DNA from: Nocardioides marmotae
Lineage (GTDB): Bacteria > Actinomycetota > Actinomycetes > Propionibacteriales > Nocardioidaceae
DNA: 64,000 bases
Direction: 5' to 3'
Assembly (NCBI RefSeq): GCF_013177455.1
Contig: NZ_CP053660.1
Span: 2,790,001 to 2,854,000 of the forward strand
The translations under genes and the position numbers were made by a program. Below are positions 1 through 8,202 of the stretch, piece after piece. Numbering within the stretch: position 1 is the first letter of the stretch; every line of letters begins with the position of its first letter. The notes under the pieces were generated by a model. It was not told where the DNA came from. It saw only the letters and a program-made list of their open reading frames with translations, and made no database searches.

Positions 1-1210
1 GCCCGACCGCGAAGAGGCGCTGGATGATCAGGTCGTGGAGGTCCCGGCCGATGCGGTCCCGGTCCTCGAAGAGGGTCAGCCTGCGCCGGTCCCGGTTCGC
101 CAGCGAGATCTGCAACGCCAACGCTGCCTGCTCGACGAACGCGGCCGGCAGGTCCGTTTCGAGCGCGGCCCCCGTGGCGTTCTCGGGACACCAGGCCAGA
201 GCCAGCACGCCGCGGAGCCCGGACCCGGTCGTCGACATCGGCACCATCACGGCCGGGCCGAGCTCCCGCCGCCCAGAGGCCTGTGCCGTGCTGCTGGCGC
301 GAGGATCACCCCGCAGGTCCGCGACCGTCACCGGTTGGCCCGAGACCACGACGTCCCGGGCGATGGACCAGCCCTGCAGCTGTCCGGACAGCCCGTCCAG
401 GTCGACCTCCAGGCCGGAGACGGCCTGCACGTCGAGGTCGTCGGGACCGTGCCCGGCGACGATCCAGCACACGTCGGCATCGGCCAGCTCCCGAGCCCGG
501 TCCGCGACCACCTGCAAGGCGTGGCTGTCCGGTTCGGACCCGGTGAGCAGTCGCGCGATCTCAGCGGTCGCGGCAAGCCAGCGCTGGCGCTGGACGGCGT
601 CCTCGTGGAGGCGTGCGTTCTCGATCGCGACCCCCGCCGCCGCTGCCAGCGCGACGACGATCCGTTCGTCCTCGGCCGTGAACTCCGCGCCTCCCAGCTT
701 CTCGGTGAGGTAGAGGTTCCCGAACACGCCACCCCGGGTGCGGACCGGCACCCCGAGGAACGACCTCAGGGGCGGGTGGTGGGCGGGGAGGCCGTAGGAG
801 TCCGGATGGCTCGGCAGCTCGCGGAGCCGGAGCGGCTCGGAGCGGTCGATGACGAGGTCCAGGATGCCGGGCCCCGTCGGCAGCTCCCCGAGCCGGGCCT
901 GCTGGTCGTCGTCCATGCCGTAGGTGACGAAGGTGCTGAGGCGGTCGGCACTCCCGTGCTCCAGCACACCGAGCGCGGCGAACTGCGCGCCCGTGAGGTT
1001 GCTGGCGATCTCCACGATCCGGGTGAGCAGGCCGTCCAGGGAGAGGTCGGCGCCCATCGACACGACCGCATCGAGCAGCAGCTCCCACCGCCGACGTTCG
1101 TCGAGCGCTCCATCCACCCGCCCCTGGACCTCGCGGAGCAGGTCGTTCACTGTTGATTCTCCGAAGGCGGAGGACCCGTCCCGCGAGGTGGGCATGTCCG
1201 ATGGTTCCAT
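1..1210 (-). CDS. DevS/DosS-like GAF sensor histidine kinase (3' end outside window)
   Basis: About 403 residues are visible; the kinase catalytic domain lies beyond the left edge. Two GAF domains can be read, roughly residues 45-195 (with HHPPLRSFLGVPV and FGNLYLTEK, close to mycobacterial DosS/DosT) and 215-370, followed by the start of a HisKA_3 phosphoacceptor helix (DRIGRDLHDLIIQRLFAVG). The ATG at 1210 is preceded by GAAGGA seven bases upstream; an in-frame ATG at 1195 is less well placed. Kinases of this family sense oxygen, NO or redox state through haem in the first GAF domain and phosphorylate a NarL-type regulator. The likely partner is the DevR-like regulator at 11921-12619, but the two genes are about 10 kb apart. 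I could not assign the haem ligand by eye, so the signal is inferred. Confidence 0.9.
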   Translation of the reverse strand, partial: MEPSDMPTSRDGSSAFGESTVNDLLREVQGRVDGALDERRRWELLLDAVVSMGADLSLDGLLTRIVEIASNLTGAQFAALGVLEHGSADRLSTFVTYGMDDDQQARLGELPTGPGILDLVIDRSEPLRLRELPSHPDSYGLPAHHPPLRSFLGVPVRTRGGVFGNLYLTEKLGGAEFTAEDERIVVALAAAAGVAIENARLHEDAVQRQRWLAATAEIARLLTGSEPDSHALQVVADRARELADADVCWIVAGHGPDDLDVQAVSGLEVDLDGLSGQLQGWSIARDVVVSGQPVTVADLRGDPRASSTAQASGRRELGPAVMVPMSTTGSGLRGVLALAWCPENATGAALETDLPAAFVEQAALALQISLANRDRRRLTLFEDRDRIGRDLHDLIIQRLFAVG

Positions 1211-1300
1211 CACGGTTCCTTCGTCCGGGTGAAGTCCCGTTGGAGCCTGCCTACCCCCTCGATCCGGCCTCGTCAATGGACCGACGGCCGCCCGATCGCG

Positions 1301-2140
1301 CTACCGATCGCCCGGGCCTCCGGCACGTTCCCGGGTGAAGGCGGCGGTGAGCCGGCGGCCGATCCGGTAGTCGCGGACCTGGTCGGCGTCGGGGTTGTCG
1401 CGCAGCAGGCCGTCCCAGTCCGAGAGTCCCGCGAGCGCGTAGCCCTGGCTCGATGCCAGGAGCTCCAGCGCGGACAGCGACGGGCGCCCGGTGATCACCG
1501 AAGCCCCGCGGTTGAACTCGTCGGGGACCGCGTTTCCCTGGCGGTCGACGTGCTCGGTGGCCAGCCGAACGAGCGGGTCGGGACTGCGGTGGACCTCCGT
1601 GTCGACGATCAGCTGCCGCGCCCCCGTCGCGCGGATCCGGGCGAACAGCTCACCGTGCCGCAGCGTGTGGTAGAGGAAACCCAGGCACAGCACGACGTCG
1701 AACGCGCGGTCCTCCCGGGCGAGGACCTCGAAGACATCGCCTCGGATGACCGTGTAGCGATCGGGCGGCACGTCGTGGCTGCGGAACGTGGCCTCCGCCT
1801 GGTCGACGAGCTCGGGCCTGGCCTCGATGCCGGTCACGTGGGACGCGCCGGCCTCGAGAGCAGCCATCGACCAGCGGCCGTCGTGACTGGCGATGTCCAG
1901 GACGCGCGCCCCGACGAAGGCCGGCGCATGGGCCGTCACGATCGCCTCGTGCCGCAGGTTCAGCCGCCACGGGAAGGACGAGGTCTCGCTCGTCTCGAGG
2001 AACGCCGGGAACCGGTCGAAGAACCCCTGCTCCAAGCGCAGCGAGCCACGGGCCGCGTTGGTCGCGGGCCCCGCCGGGCGATCGGTCCCGGAGGTTCCGG
2101 AGCGGCCGGCGGAGCGGGACCTGGGAGAGCGACGCAGCAT
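1301..2140 (-). CDS. class I SAM-dependent methyltransferase
   Basis: 279 residues. The SAM-binding motif I is VLDIASHDGRWSMAALEAGA, preceded by an N-terminal segment (FLETSETSSFPWRLNLRHEAI) that resembles TylF/FkbM or tRNA-cmo5U-type methyltransferases; the acceptor cannot be deduced. The start ATG at 2140 has GGAGGA eight bases upstream; translation further upstream runs into low-complexity sequence. It stands alone between the sensor kinase and an SCO6745-family gene, with a DosR-box-like palindrome at 2188-2201. In Mycobacterium tuberculosis a hypothetical methyltransferase (Rv2003c) also belongs to the DosR regulon, which makes the context suggestive. The family call is solid; the role in dormancy is inference. 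Confidence 0.8.
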   Translation of the reverse strand: MLRRSPRSRSAGRSGTSGTDRPAGPATNAARGSLRLEQGFFDRFPAFLETSETSSFPWRLNLRHEAIVTAHAPAFVGARVLDIASHDGRWSMAALEAGASHVTGIEARPELVDQAEATFRSHDVPPDRYTVIRGDVFEVLAREDRAFDVVLCLGFLYHTLRHGELFARIRATGARQLIVDTEVHRSPDPLVRLATEHVDRQGNAVPDEFNRGASVITGRPSLSALELLASSQGYALAGLSDWDGLLRDNPDADQVRDYRIGRRLTAAFTRERAGGPGDR

Positions 2141-2187
2141 GGGGAGTCCTCCGCTCGCAGGAACGTCGTCCGAACGCCGGGGCCGGG

Positions 2188-2201
2188 CCGGCCGAAGGGC
2201 C
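2188..2201. promoter_or_regulatory. DevR/DosR-like palindrome
   Basis: CCGGCCGAAGGGCC, 48 bases upstream of the methyltransferase start. It fits the local consensus GGNCCAARGGNCC with two changes. It is the weakest of the set and is listed because its position fits. Confidence 0.35.
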
Positions 2202-2369
2202 AACGTGCCACACGTGACGGCCCCGCGACACCCCTCACCAGCCGTTCCGTCCACGTCGGCCGGGCCCGTGGCCGCCACGCGCCGGGCCGGCCTCAGCGGG
2301 CGGCCGGCGGGGCCACGAGACCGGCGCAGCGCCTCCGCCGCAGGTGGAGAGGGCCGGGGCCCCGGTGCC

Positions 2370-3203
2370 CTACCGCGAGCCCGCGACCCGGAGCCGCTCG
2401 GAGATCGGCGTGAGCTCGGCGACCAGCCGGTCGAGGTCCGCGTCGGCCAGGGACTGGTACGCCGCGGCCGCCAGGGTGTCGGTCAGCGACTCGATCCGGT
2501 CCTTGACCGCGCGGCCGGCCTCGGTGAAGCGGCCCTCGGGGTCGACGAGGCCGCGGGCGCGCAAGCCGGCCATGACCGCCGCGAGGGTGGCCGGGGGCAG
2601 GTGGTGGATCCGCCCGAAGGACTCGGCGGGGTGGATGCCGGCGTCGAGGGCGTTGAGCACGTGGGCCTCGATCCCGCCGATGCCCTCGGCGAGCAGTGCG
2701 ACGACGTGGCCGTCCCCGCGGTGCTCGCGCAGCATGTCGGCGGCGCGCCAGAGCCGGGCCACGGGATCGGCGGGCAGCGGGACCGAGCGGAGGGCGGCGT
2801 ACATGACCCGTCCCCCGAGCGGCGCGGTCGTCGCCGCCTCGGCGAGCAGGTCGGCGGCGACGGTCAGCCCGGGTGCCTCCGCGAGGTCGCCGAGGATGCG
2901 GCGCAGGGCGGCGGCGCAGCCGCGCTCACGGGCGGCGAGGGCCGCCGCGGGCGTGGTGGTCTCCCAGACCCGGGGGACGTGCCGCGCGACCTCGCCGTCG
3001 GCGAAGCTGTAGAACGCGGCGTCGACCACCTCGGCCGGCACCTGCCCCAGCGGCGCGGCGCGCCCGGCGAAGTAGCCGTCCCAGTAGGTGCGGAGGCCGA
3101 GGTCGGCCATGGCGTCGTTCGGCTCCTCGGCGAAGAACGCGACCAGGCAGATGGGCTCGGTGAGCTCGAAGAGTCGGCGAGCCGACGGGCGGGGGTCCGG
3201 CAT
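2370..3203 (-). CDS. SCO6745 family protein
   Basis: 277 residues, mostly helical. It has the layout of the actinobacterial SCO6745/SalK-like family: an N-terminal segment RRLFELTEPICLVAFFAEEPNDAM, a middle WRAADMLREHRGDGHVVALL block, and a C-terminal winged-helix-like part (HHLPPATLAAVMAGLRARGLVDPEGRFTEAGR). The start ATG at 3203 has GAGGTGAC directly upstream, an excellent ribosome site; the open frame upstream of it has no plausible start. The biochemical function of this family is not established as far as I know. It ends about 230 bases upstream of the methyltransferase gene in the same direction and may be transcribed independently. Confidence 0.75.
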   Translation of the reverse strand: MPDPRPSARRLFELTEPICLVAFFAEEPNDAMADLGLRTYWDGYFAGRAAPLGQVPAEVVDAAFYSFADGEVARHVPRVWETTTPAAALAARERGCAAALRRILGDLAEAPGLTVAADLLAEAATTAPLGGRVMYAALRSVPLPADPVARLWRAADMLREHRGDGHVVALLAEGIGGIEAHVLNALDAGIHPAESFGRIHHLPPATLAAVMAGLRARGLVDPEGRFTEAGRAVKDRIESLTDTLAAAAYQSLADADLDRLVAELTPISERLRVAGSR

Positions 3204-3271
3204 GTCACCTCGAGGGTCGCGGGCGGGATCGGTGCGGGCCAGACGATAGCGGCCGGCCCGGCTAGGTACAG

Positions 3272-3724
3272 CTAGGCCCCGGTGGACCGGTCGGCCTCGG
3301 CGTCCCAGGTGAATCGGCGGCCCGCCACGTCGACGGCGACCAGCTCGACGACCTCGTGGTCGACGCCCTCGAGCCACGGCCGCACCGGCGGCGCGGGCGA
3401 CGGCGACTCGCCGGGCTCGAGGCGGCGCAGCCGACCGCGCACCACCACCGACCAGGCCGCGCCGGTCCCCCGCCAGTCGATCTCGAGCGCGACGTCGGAC
3501 TCCAGCGCCGCGGCGAGAAGCTTGTTGCCCGCGCCGGTGCGCAGGTGGATCCGGTGGCCGTCCGCGGCGTAGTCGATGGGCACGACGTGCACCTCGTCGA
3601 CCAGCCGGTAGGCGAGCCGGCCGAAGGACTCGGGCTCCAGCACGTCCCAGCAGTCCTCGAGCGAGAGCCGCTCGACGACGGCCCCCGACCCGGTCTCGGT
3701 CCCGCTCGTCTCATCAGGGCTCAC
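3272..3724 (-). CDS. pyridoxamine 5'-phosphate oxidase-like split-barrel flavoprotein
   Basis: 150 residues. The central part (LEPESFGRLAYRLVDEVHVVPIDYAADGHRIHLRTGAGNKLLAA) is the typical opening of small PNPOx-like FMN/F420-binding split-barrel proteins that are common in actinobacteria and in the mycobacterial DosR regulon. The GTG start at 3724 is supported by GAGGAG nine bases upstream. It is divergent from the alcohol dehydrogenase gene at 3981, and the intergenic region holds two palindromes that could serve both directions. A true pyridoxamine oxidase activity is unlikely for this short form; a flavin- or F420-dependent reductase, or a nitroreductase-like detoxifying role, is more plausible but not shown. 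Confidence 0.8.
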   Translation of the reverse strand: MSPDETSGTETGSGAVVERLSLEDCWDVLEPESFGRLAYRLVDEVHVVPIDYAADGHRIHLRTGAGNKLLAAALESDVALEIDWRGTGAAWSVVVRGRLRRLEPGESPSPAPPVRPWLEGVDHEVVELVAVDVAGRRFTWDAEADRSTGA

Positions 3725-3836
3725 GGCAGGCGCTCCTCGTCTCGGTCCCCCGGCGGCGTACCCACCGGGAGGTGGCCTGCCTCCAGCGTGGCTCGGACCA
3801 CCGAACGCGACCACGGGCGAAGGTCCTCCGGCCCGG

Positions 3837-3902
3837 GGACCGCGGTCCTCCCGCGGGGGTCCGGCCCCTCCCAAGGTCATCGCCGGCCGGGACCTGTGAC
3901 CC
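3837..3902. promoter_or_regulatory. two DevR/DosR-like palindromes between divergent genes
   Basis: A perfect 12-bp palindrome GGACCGCGGTCC lies at 3837-3848 and GGGACCTGTGACCC at 3889-3902. They sit between the split-barrel gene (start 3724, leftward) and the alcohol dehydrogenase (start 3981, rightward), the second one 79 bases before the latter. Their likeness to the other sites is partial: the first has a shorter spacer and the second lacks the AAG core. Confidence 0.4.
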
Positions 3903-3980
3903 TGCCGGGGCACCCCCGTGCCCGGGCGAGGCTGGCCGAGGACGGGACCACCCGTCCCGGACCCCCACCCGAGGAGACCC

Positions 3981-4997
3981 ATGCGCGCCGCCGTCGTCAC
4001 CAGCTTCGACAAGCCCCTCGAGCTGCAGGAGCGTCCCGTCCCCGCCGCCGGCCCCGGCCAGGTCCTGGTGCGGATCGAAGCGAGCGGGCTGTGCCACACC
4101 GACATCCACGCCGCCCACGGCGACTGGCCGGTCAAGCCCTCGCCGCCGTTCGTCCCCGGGCACGAGGGCGTCGGCATCGTGGAGGCCGTCGGCCAGGGCG
4201 TCACCGCCCACGCCGTCGGGGACCGCGTCGCGCTCCCCTGGCTGGGCCACGCCTGCGGGCACTGTGACTACTGCATCGACGGCTGGGAGACCCTCTGCGA
4301 GGAGCAGCAGAACACCGGCTACTCCATCGACGGCACGTTCGCGGAATGGGCGCTGGCCGACGCGACGTACGCCGTGCGGGTGCCGGAGGGCATCTCGCCG
4401 GTCGAGGCGGCGCCGCTCACCTGCGCCGGCGTGACGACGTACAAGGCGGTCAAGGTCGCCCACATCCGCCCGGCCGAGCGGGTCGCCGTCTTCGGGATCG
4501 GCGGGCTGGGGCACCTCGCGGTGCAGTACGCCCGCCTGGTCGGCGGCACCGTGATCGCGGTCGACGTCAACGACGAGAAGCTCGAGCTGGCCCGCGACCT
4601 GGGGGCCGACCACACCGTCAACGCGGCCACCGGGGACCCGGTCGCCGCCATCGAGGAGCTCGGCGGGGCCGACGTGGCGATCGTCCTGGCCGTCATCCCC
4701 ACGGTCTTCGAGCAGGCCTTCGCCTCGCTGCGCCGCGGCGGCCGGCTGGTCTGCGTCGGCCTGCCGCCGGAGAAGGACGGCCCGATGGCGCTGCCGATCT
4801 TCCCCACCGTCTTGAAGGGGCTCTCGGTGATCGGCTCGATCGTCGGCACCCGCCAGGACCTCACCGAGGTCTTCGAGCTGCACGCGCTGGGCCGCACCCG
4901 GGTGATCGCCGAGACCCGCCGGCTCGAGGACGTCAACGACGCCGTCGCCGAGGTGCTCGAGGGGCGGGCCCCCGCCCGCCTGGTCTTCCAGCTCTGA
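3981..4997 (+). CDS. zinc-dependent alcohol dehydrogenase (AdhP-like)
   Basis: 338 residues, full length for class I-type medium-chain dehydrogenases. Catalytic zinc ligands are Cys38, His61 (in GHEGVG) and Cys148; the structural zinc site is Cys92, Cys95, Cys98 and Cys106. The Rossmann motif GIGGLGH covers residues 172-178, and an aspartate at 194 predicts NAD rather than NADP. The ATG at 3981 has GAGGAG six bases upstream. It would interconvert aldehydes and primary alcohols, so in a hypoxic cell it could regenerate NAD by making ethanol from acetaldehyde. The context (stress proteins, phosphoketolase, acetate kinase) favours that fermentative role. The DUF4389 gene follows 14 bases later and is probably co-transcribed. 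Confidence 0.93.
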   Translation: MRAAVVTSFDKPLELQERPVPAAGPGQVLVRIEASGLCHTDIHAAHGDWPVKPSPPFVPGHEGVGIVEAVGQGVTAHAVGDRVALPWLGHACGHCDYCIDGWETLCEEQQNTGYSIDGTFAEWALADATYAVRVPEGISPVEAAPLTCAGVTTYKAVKVAHIRPAERVAVFGIGGLGHLAVQYARLVGGTVIAVDVNDEKLELARDLGADHTVNAATGDPVAAIEELGGADVAIVLAVIPTVFEQAFASLRRGGRLVCVGLPPEKDGPMALPIFPTVLKGLSVIGSIVGTRQDLTEVFELHALGRTRVIAETRRLEDVNDAVAEVLEGRAPARLVFQL

Positions 4998-5011
4998 CGG
5001 GGGCGACGGAC

Positions 5012-6550
5012 ATGAGCGGCGCGACCGCGCCGAGCCAGCACCCGCCCGGCCCCGCGGCGTACCCGCTCCGGGTCGACGCGACCCCCGACGAGCACCCGAG
5101 CCGGTGGCTGTGGCTGGTGAAGTGGCTGCTGGCCATCCCCCACTACATCGTGCTGGCGCTGCTGTGGCCGGCCTTCGCGGTGACCACCTTCATCGCGTTC
5201 TGGTGCATCCTGGTCACCGGTCGCTACCCGGCCGGGATCTTCTCCCTCAACGTCGGCATCATGCGGTGGAGCTGGCGGGTCGCCTACTACTCCTACGGCG
5301 CGCTCGGCACCGACCGCTACCCGCCGTTCACGCTCGCGGAGCGCCCCGACTACCCCGCGCACCTCGACGTGACCCGCCCCGAGCGGCTCTCCCGCGGCCT
5401 GGTGCTGGTCAAGTGGTGGCTGCTCGTGATCCCGCAGGCGCTGGTGGTGGGGGTGCTGGTCGGCGGCACGACGTACGCCGTCTCCGACGACGTCACCTCC
5501 CAGCCCACGCCCGGCCTGCTCCCGCTGCTGGTCCTCTTCGTGGCGGTCGCGCTGCTCTTCTCCGGCCGCTACCCGCGCGGCCTGTTCGACCTCGTCCTCG
5601 GCATCAACCGGTGGGTGCTCCGCGTGAGTGCCTACAGCTCGCTGATGACCGACGCCTACCCGCCGTTCCGGCTCGACCAGGGCGGCATCGACCCCGGCAC
5701 CCGGGCCGCCGAGATCGCCGCCGTCCCGGCGCACGCGGCCCACGCGGCACCCGCGGTGGAGGAGCCGGACGGGCCGGGCTCCGCGCCGGTGGCACCCGGC
5801 CGGCGAGCCGCGGCACCCGCCCACCCGTGGGGCGCCGGCCGGCTGGTCACCGTGGTCGTCGGGAGCCTGCTGATGCTGCTCTCGCTGGTGCTGCTGGCCG
5901 CCGCGACGATCGTGCTCGCGGGCGGGGCCGCACGCGACGACGACGGGTACCTGATGAGCTCGACGGAGACCTTCGACTCCCCCGGCCACGCGATCGTCTT
6001 CCCCGACGTCGACATCGAGGCCGGGGCGGACGAGGCCGGCGTCCTGGACCGGCTGCTCGGCGACCTACGCGTGGACGCGCGCAGCGCCGGAGCCGGCGCG
6101 GTCTTCGTCGGCATCGGCCCCACCCGCGACGTCGAGGACTACCTCGACGGGGTGGCCCGGTCGGTGGTCCGCGACGACGACAGTGACGGTGACGGTGACG
6201 GCCCGCAGCTGGACGACCGGGACGGCGGCGCGCCGCGCGGCGCCCCCGGCCAGGAGTCGTTCTGGGCGGCCAGCGCGGCCGGGACGGGACCGCGGCGGCT
6301 CACCTGGAAGCCCGCCGACGGCGACTGGACGCTGGTGGTGATGCGCAAGGACGGCGCGAGCCCCGTGCGCACCGAGGTCAGCGTGGGCGCCCAGCTGCCC
6401 TTCCTCGGGTCCTCGATCGTCGAGGACGCGGTCGGCGTCCTGCTGCTCACCAGCGTCGTGGTGGCGCTCGTCGGGCTGGTCCTGCTGTGGCTGGCGCTGC
6501 GGCGGCGGCGCGAGGACCCCCGGCCGGGCCACGACACGGCCTCGCCCTGA
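5012..6550 (+). CDS. DUF4389 integral membrane protein (two DUF4389 units)
   Basis: 512 residues. Two related membrane units are visible: WLVKWLLAIPHYIVLALLWPAFAV...GRYPAGIF (about residues 35-110) and LVKWWLLVIPQALVVGVLVGG...GRYPRGLFDLVLGINRWVLRVSAY (about 140-215). A linker rich in alanine and proline, a further transmembrane segment (around 290), an extracytoplasmic domain of about 170 residues containing an Asp/Gly-rich stretch (DDDSDGDGDG), and a final C-terminal helix follow. The start at 5012 lies 14 bases after the alcohol dehydrogenase stop behind a GGGGG stretch. DUF4389 proteins have no assigned function. Their presence next to universal stress proteins suggests a membrane role in energy limitation, which is inference only. 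Confidence 0.8.
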   Translation: MSGATAPSQHPPGPAAYPLRVDATPDEHPSRWLWLVKWLLAIPHYIVLALLWPAFAVTTFIAFWCILVTGRYPAGIFSLNVGIMRWSWRVAYYSYGALGTDRYPPFTLAERPDYPAHLDVTRPERLSRGLVLVKWWLLVIPQALVVGVLVGGTTYAVSDDVTSQPTPGLLPLLVLFVAVALLFSGRYPRGLFDLVLGINRWVLRVSAYSSLMTDAYPPFRLDQGGIDPGTRAAEIAAVPAHAAHAAPAVEEPDGPGSAPVAPGRRAAAPAHPWGAGRLVTVVVGSLLMLLSLVLLAAATIVLAGGAARDDDGYLMSSTETFDSPGHAIVFPDVDIEAGADEAGVLDRLLGDLRVDARSAGAGAVFVGIGPTRDVEDYLDGVARSVVRDDDSDGDGDGPQLDDRDGGAPRGAPGQESFWAASAAGTGPRRLTWKPADGDWTLVVMRKDGASPVRTEVSVGAQLPFLGSSIVEDAVGVLLLTSVVVALVGLVLLWLALRRRREDPRPGHDTASP

Positions 6551-6569
6551 CGGCTCCGGACGAGCCGCG

Positions 6570-7190
6570 TCAGTCCATGACCCGGCCGCCGGCGTCGGCG
6601 TCCTTGATCAGCCGTGACACCAGCTGCTGGCCGGTCTCGATGGTCTCCTCCAGGGCGCGGAGGCCGGCCTCGGTGCGGCCGGCCTCGAAGGACCACTTCG
6701 AGACGGCCATGCCCTGCACGAGCAGGTCGTTGACCTCGACCGCCTGGCGGTGGCGCAGCGCGGCGGCCTCGTGCTCGAGGCGCTGCTCGGCGGCGCGGCG
6801 CAGCCGGTCGGAGGCGTCTCCGAGGAGGTAGCCGGCGAGGACGAGCGGGAGGGCCCGGGTGGCCCAGCCGACGAGGCCGATGTCGACCTGGGCGACCCCG
6901 CTCCACACCGCGACCGCGGCGGAGGCGGCGGCGCCCGCGGCGACCCCGGCAGCGGTGCCGTGGGAGAGCGCGAGCAGGCTCACCGGCAGGACGTAGAGCA
7001 TCGTGGTGCCGGTGGTGAGGTCGGCGCCGGAGAGGAAGCGGAGCAGGGTGACCGCGGCGAACAACCCCAGCGCCACCGCGAGGGACCGCCGCTGGTGCCG
7101 GACGAACCACGGCTCCTGGGTGTCCCGCTCCGACGACGCGGGTGCGGCCACGGCCGCCTCGCGCACCCCGAGTCGATCGAGGACCGTCAC
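6570..7190 (-). CDS. membrane protein with kinase-like dimerisation helices but no ATPase domain
   Basis: 206 residues. Residues about 30-125 form four to five hydrophobic helices (MASE-like sensor membrane region). The C-terminal 70 residues (LEHEAAALRHRQAVEVNDLLVQGMAVSKWSFEAG...TIETGQQLVSRLI) resemble the HisKA_3 dimerisation helices of histidine kinases, but no ATP-binding domain follows and the usual phosphoacceptor histidine position has Asn-Asp. The GTG start at 7190 overlaps the stop of the upstream universal stress protein by four bases (GTGA), so the two are translationally coupled. It may be a membrane signalling partner that dimerises with the dormancy kinase, or a free-standing sensor; neither is proven. 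Confidence 0.75.
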   Translation of the reverse strand: MTVLDRLGVREAAVAAPASSERDTQEPWFVRHQRRSLAVALGLFAAVTLLRFLSGADLTTGTTMLYVLPVSLLALSHGTAAGVAAGAAASAAVAVWSGVAQVDIGLVGWATRALPLVLAGYLLGDASDRLRRAAEQRLEHEAAALRHRQAVEVNDLLVQGMAVSKWSFEAGRTEAGLRALEETIETGQQLVSRLIKDADAGGRVMD

Positions 7191-8074
7191 TCCGCACCTC
7201 CGTCCTCGGCCGGCACGACGGCCACCGGACAGGTCGCGTGCTCGACGACGGAGGCGGCGAGGGTGCTGTGGACGAGGCTGCCGATCAACCCCGGCTTGCG
7301 GCGGCCGACCACGACGAGGTCCGCGGTCCGCGAGTGCTCCCACAAGACGGTGTCGGCGAGCCCGTTCTCGATCTGCACCTCGGCCGGGACGTCCGGGTAC
7401 TTCTCGCCCAGGCCGGCCATGGTCTCCGCGACCAGCACCCGGTGGTCGAGCCGCTGGTCCATCGGCGTCTCGCCCTCGACGGGGGCCTCCCACAGGCAGT
7501 TCACGACCGTCACCGACGTACGCCGCAGCGCGGCCTGCTCGTAGGCGAACTCCAGGGTGCGGGTCGAGCGCTCCCGGCCGTCGACCCCGACGACGACCCC
7601 GCCGCCGCGGCGCCAGCCCTCCTGGGGGCGGACGACGACCACCGGGCAGGCGGCCTGCTCGGCCAGCGAGGCGCTGGTCGACCCGAGCAGCAGGCTGGCG
7701 ACCGGTCCGCGACCGCGGGAGCCGACCACCACCAGGTGCGCGGTGCGGGCGACCTCCTCGAGGACCACCCGCGAGTCGCCGTACCTGACGAGTGTCTCGA
7801 CGGTGACGCCCGGGCTCGCGTGCCCGGCCTGCTCGGCGGCCCGGGCGACGATCTCCTCGCCGCCGCGGGCGGCCACCTCGCCGAGACGGGCCGCCTCGAC
7901 GCTGGGCGCGGTGGACCACAACGAGGTGGCGGCGACGAGCGCGTCGAGCGCGTGCACGACGGTCAGCGTCCGGTGCTCGGCCGCCGCCTGCTCCGCCGCC
8001 CAGGCGATCGCGCGGTCCGCCCCGGTGGAGCCGTCGGCGCCGACCACGACGTGGCCTCGGATCCGTTCCAGCAT
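7187..8074 (-). CDS. universal stress protein, two UspA domains
   Basis: 295 residues made of two UspA domains (about 5-150 and 160-290). Each begins with a Walker-like strand (VVVGADGS, VVVGVDGR) and ends with an ATP-binding loop; the first, GSRGRGPVASLLLGSTS, fits the G-2x-G-9x-G(S/T) motif well, and the second (GRRKPGLIGSLVHST) is more degenerate. Start ATG at 8074. Tandem Usps of this size are abundant in the mycobacterial DosR regulon, where they bind ATP and affect growth arrest. It is the first gene of a two-gene operon with the membrane protein at 6570-7190, behind a tandem palindrome at 8152-8188. Confidence 0.93.
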   Translation of the reverse strand: MLERIRGHVVVGADGSTGADRAIAWAAEQAAAEHRTLTVVHALDALVAATSLWSTAPSVEAARLGEVAARGGEEIVARAAEQAGHASPGVTVETLVRYGDSRVVLEEVARTAHLVVVGSRGRGPVASLLLGSTSASLAEQAACPVVVVRPQEGWRRGGGVVVGVDGRERSTRTLEFAYEQAALRRTSVTVVNCLWEAPVEGETPMDQRLDHRVLVAETMAGLGEKYPDVPAEVQIENGLADTVLWEHSRTADLVVVGRRKPGLIGSLVHSTLAASVVEHATCPVAVVPAEDGGAE

Positions 8075-8151
8075 CTTCGCTCGCCTCCTCGTGGAGGTCG
8101 CTCACTGCGCCCCTCCCCCTCGATGCTCCTGGGCCGCGGCGCGCCGCGGCA

Positions 8152-8188
8152 GGGGACGAAGTCGCGGCGGCCGGGGACGAAGGTCCCC
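8152..8188. promoter_or_regulatory. tandem DevR/DosR-like boxes
   Basis: GGGGACGAAGGTCCCC (8173-8188) is a near-perfect palindrome with the half-site spacing of the mycobacterial DosR consensus (GGGAC-N4-GTCCC). The same first half, GGGGACGAAG, occurs at 8152-8161, exactly 21 bp away, two helical turns. The pair lies about 80-115 bases upstream of the universal stress gene starting at 8074. Confidence 0.6.
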
Positions 8189-8202
8189 GGCCACCCGGTC
8201 CC

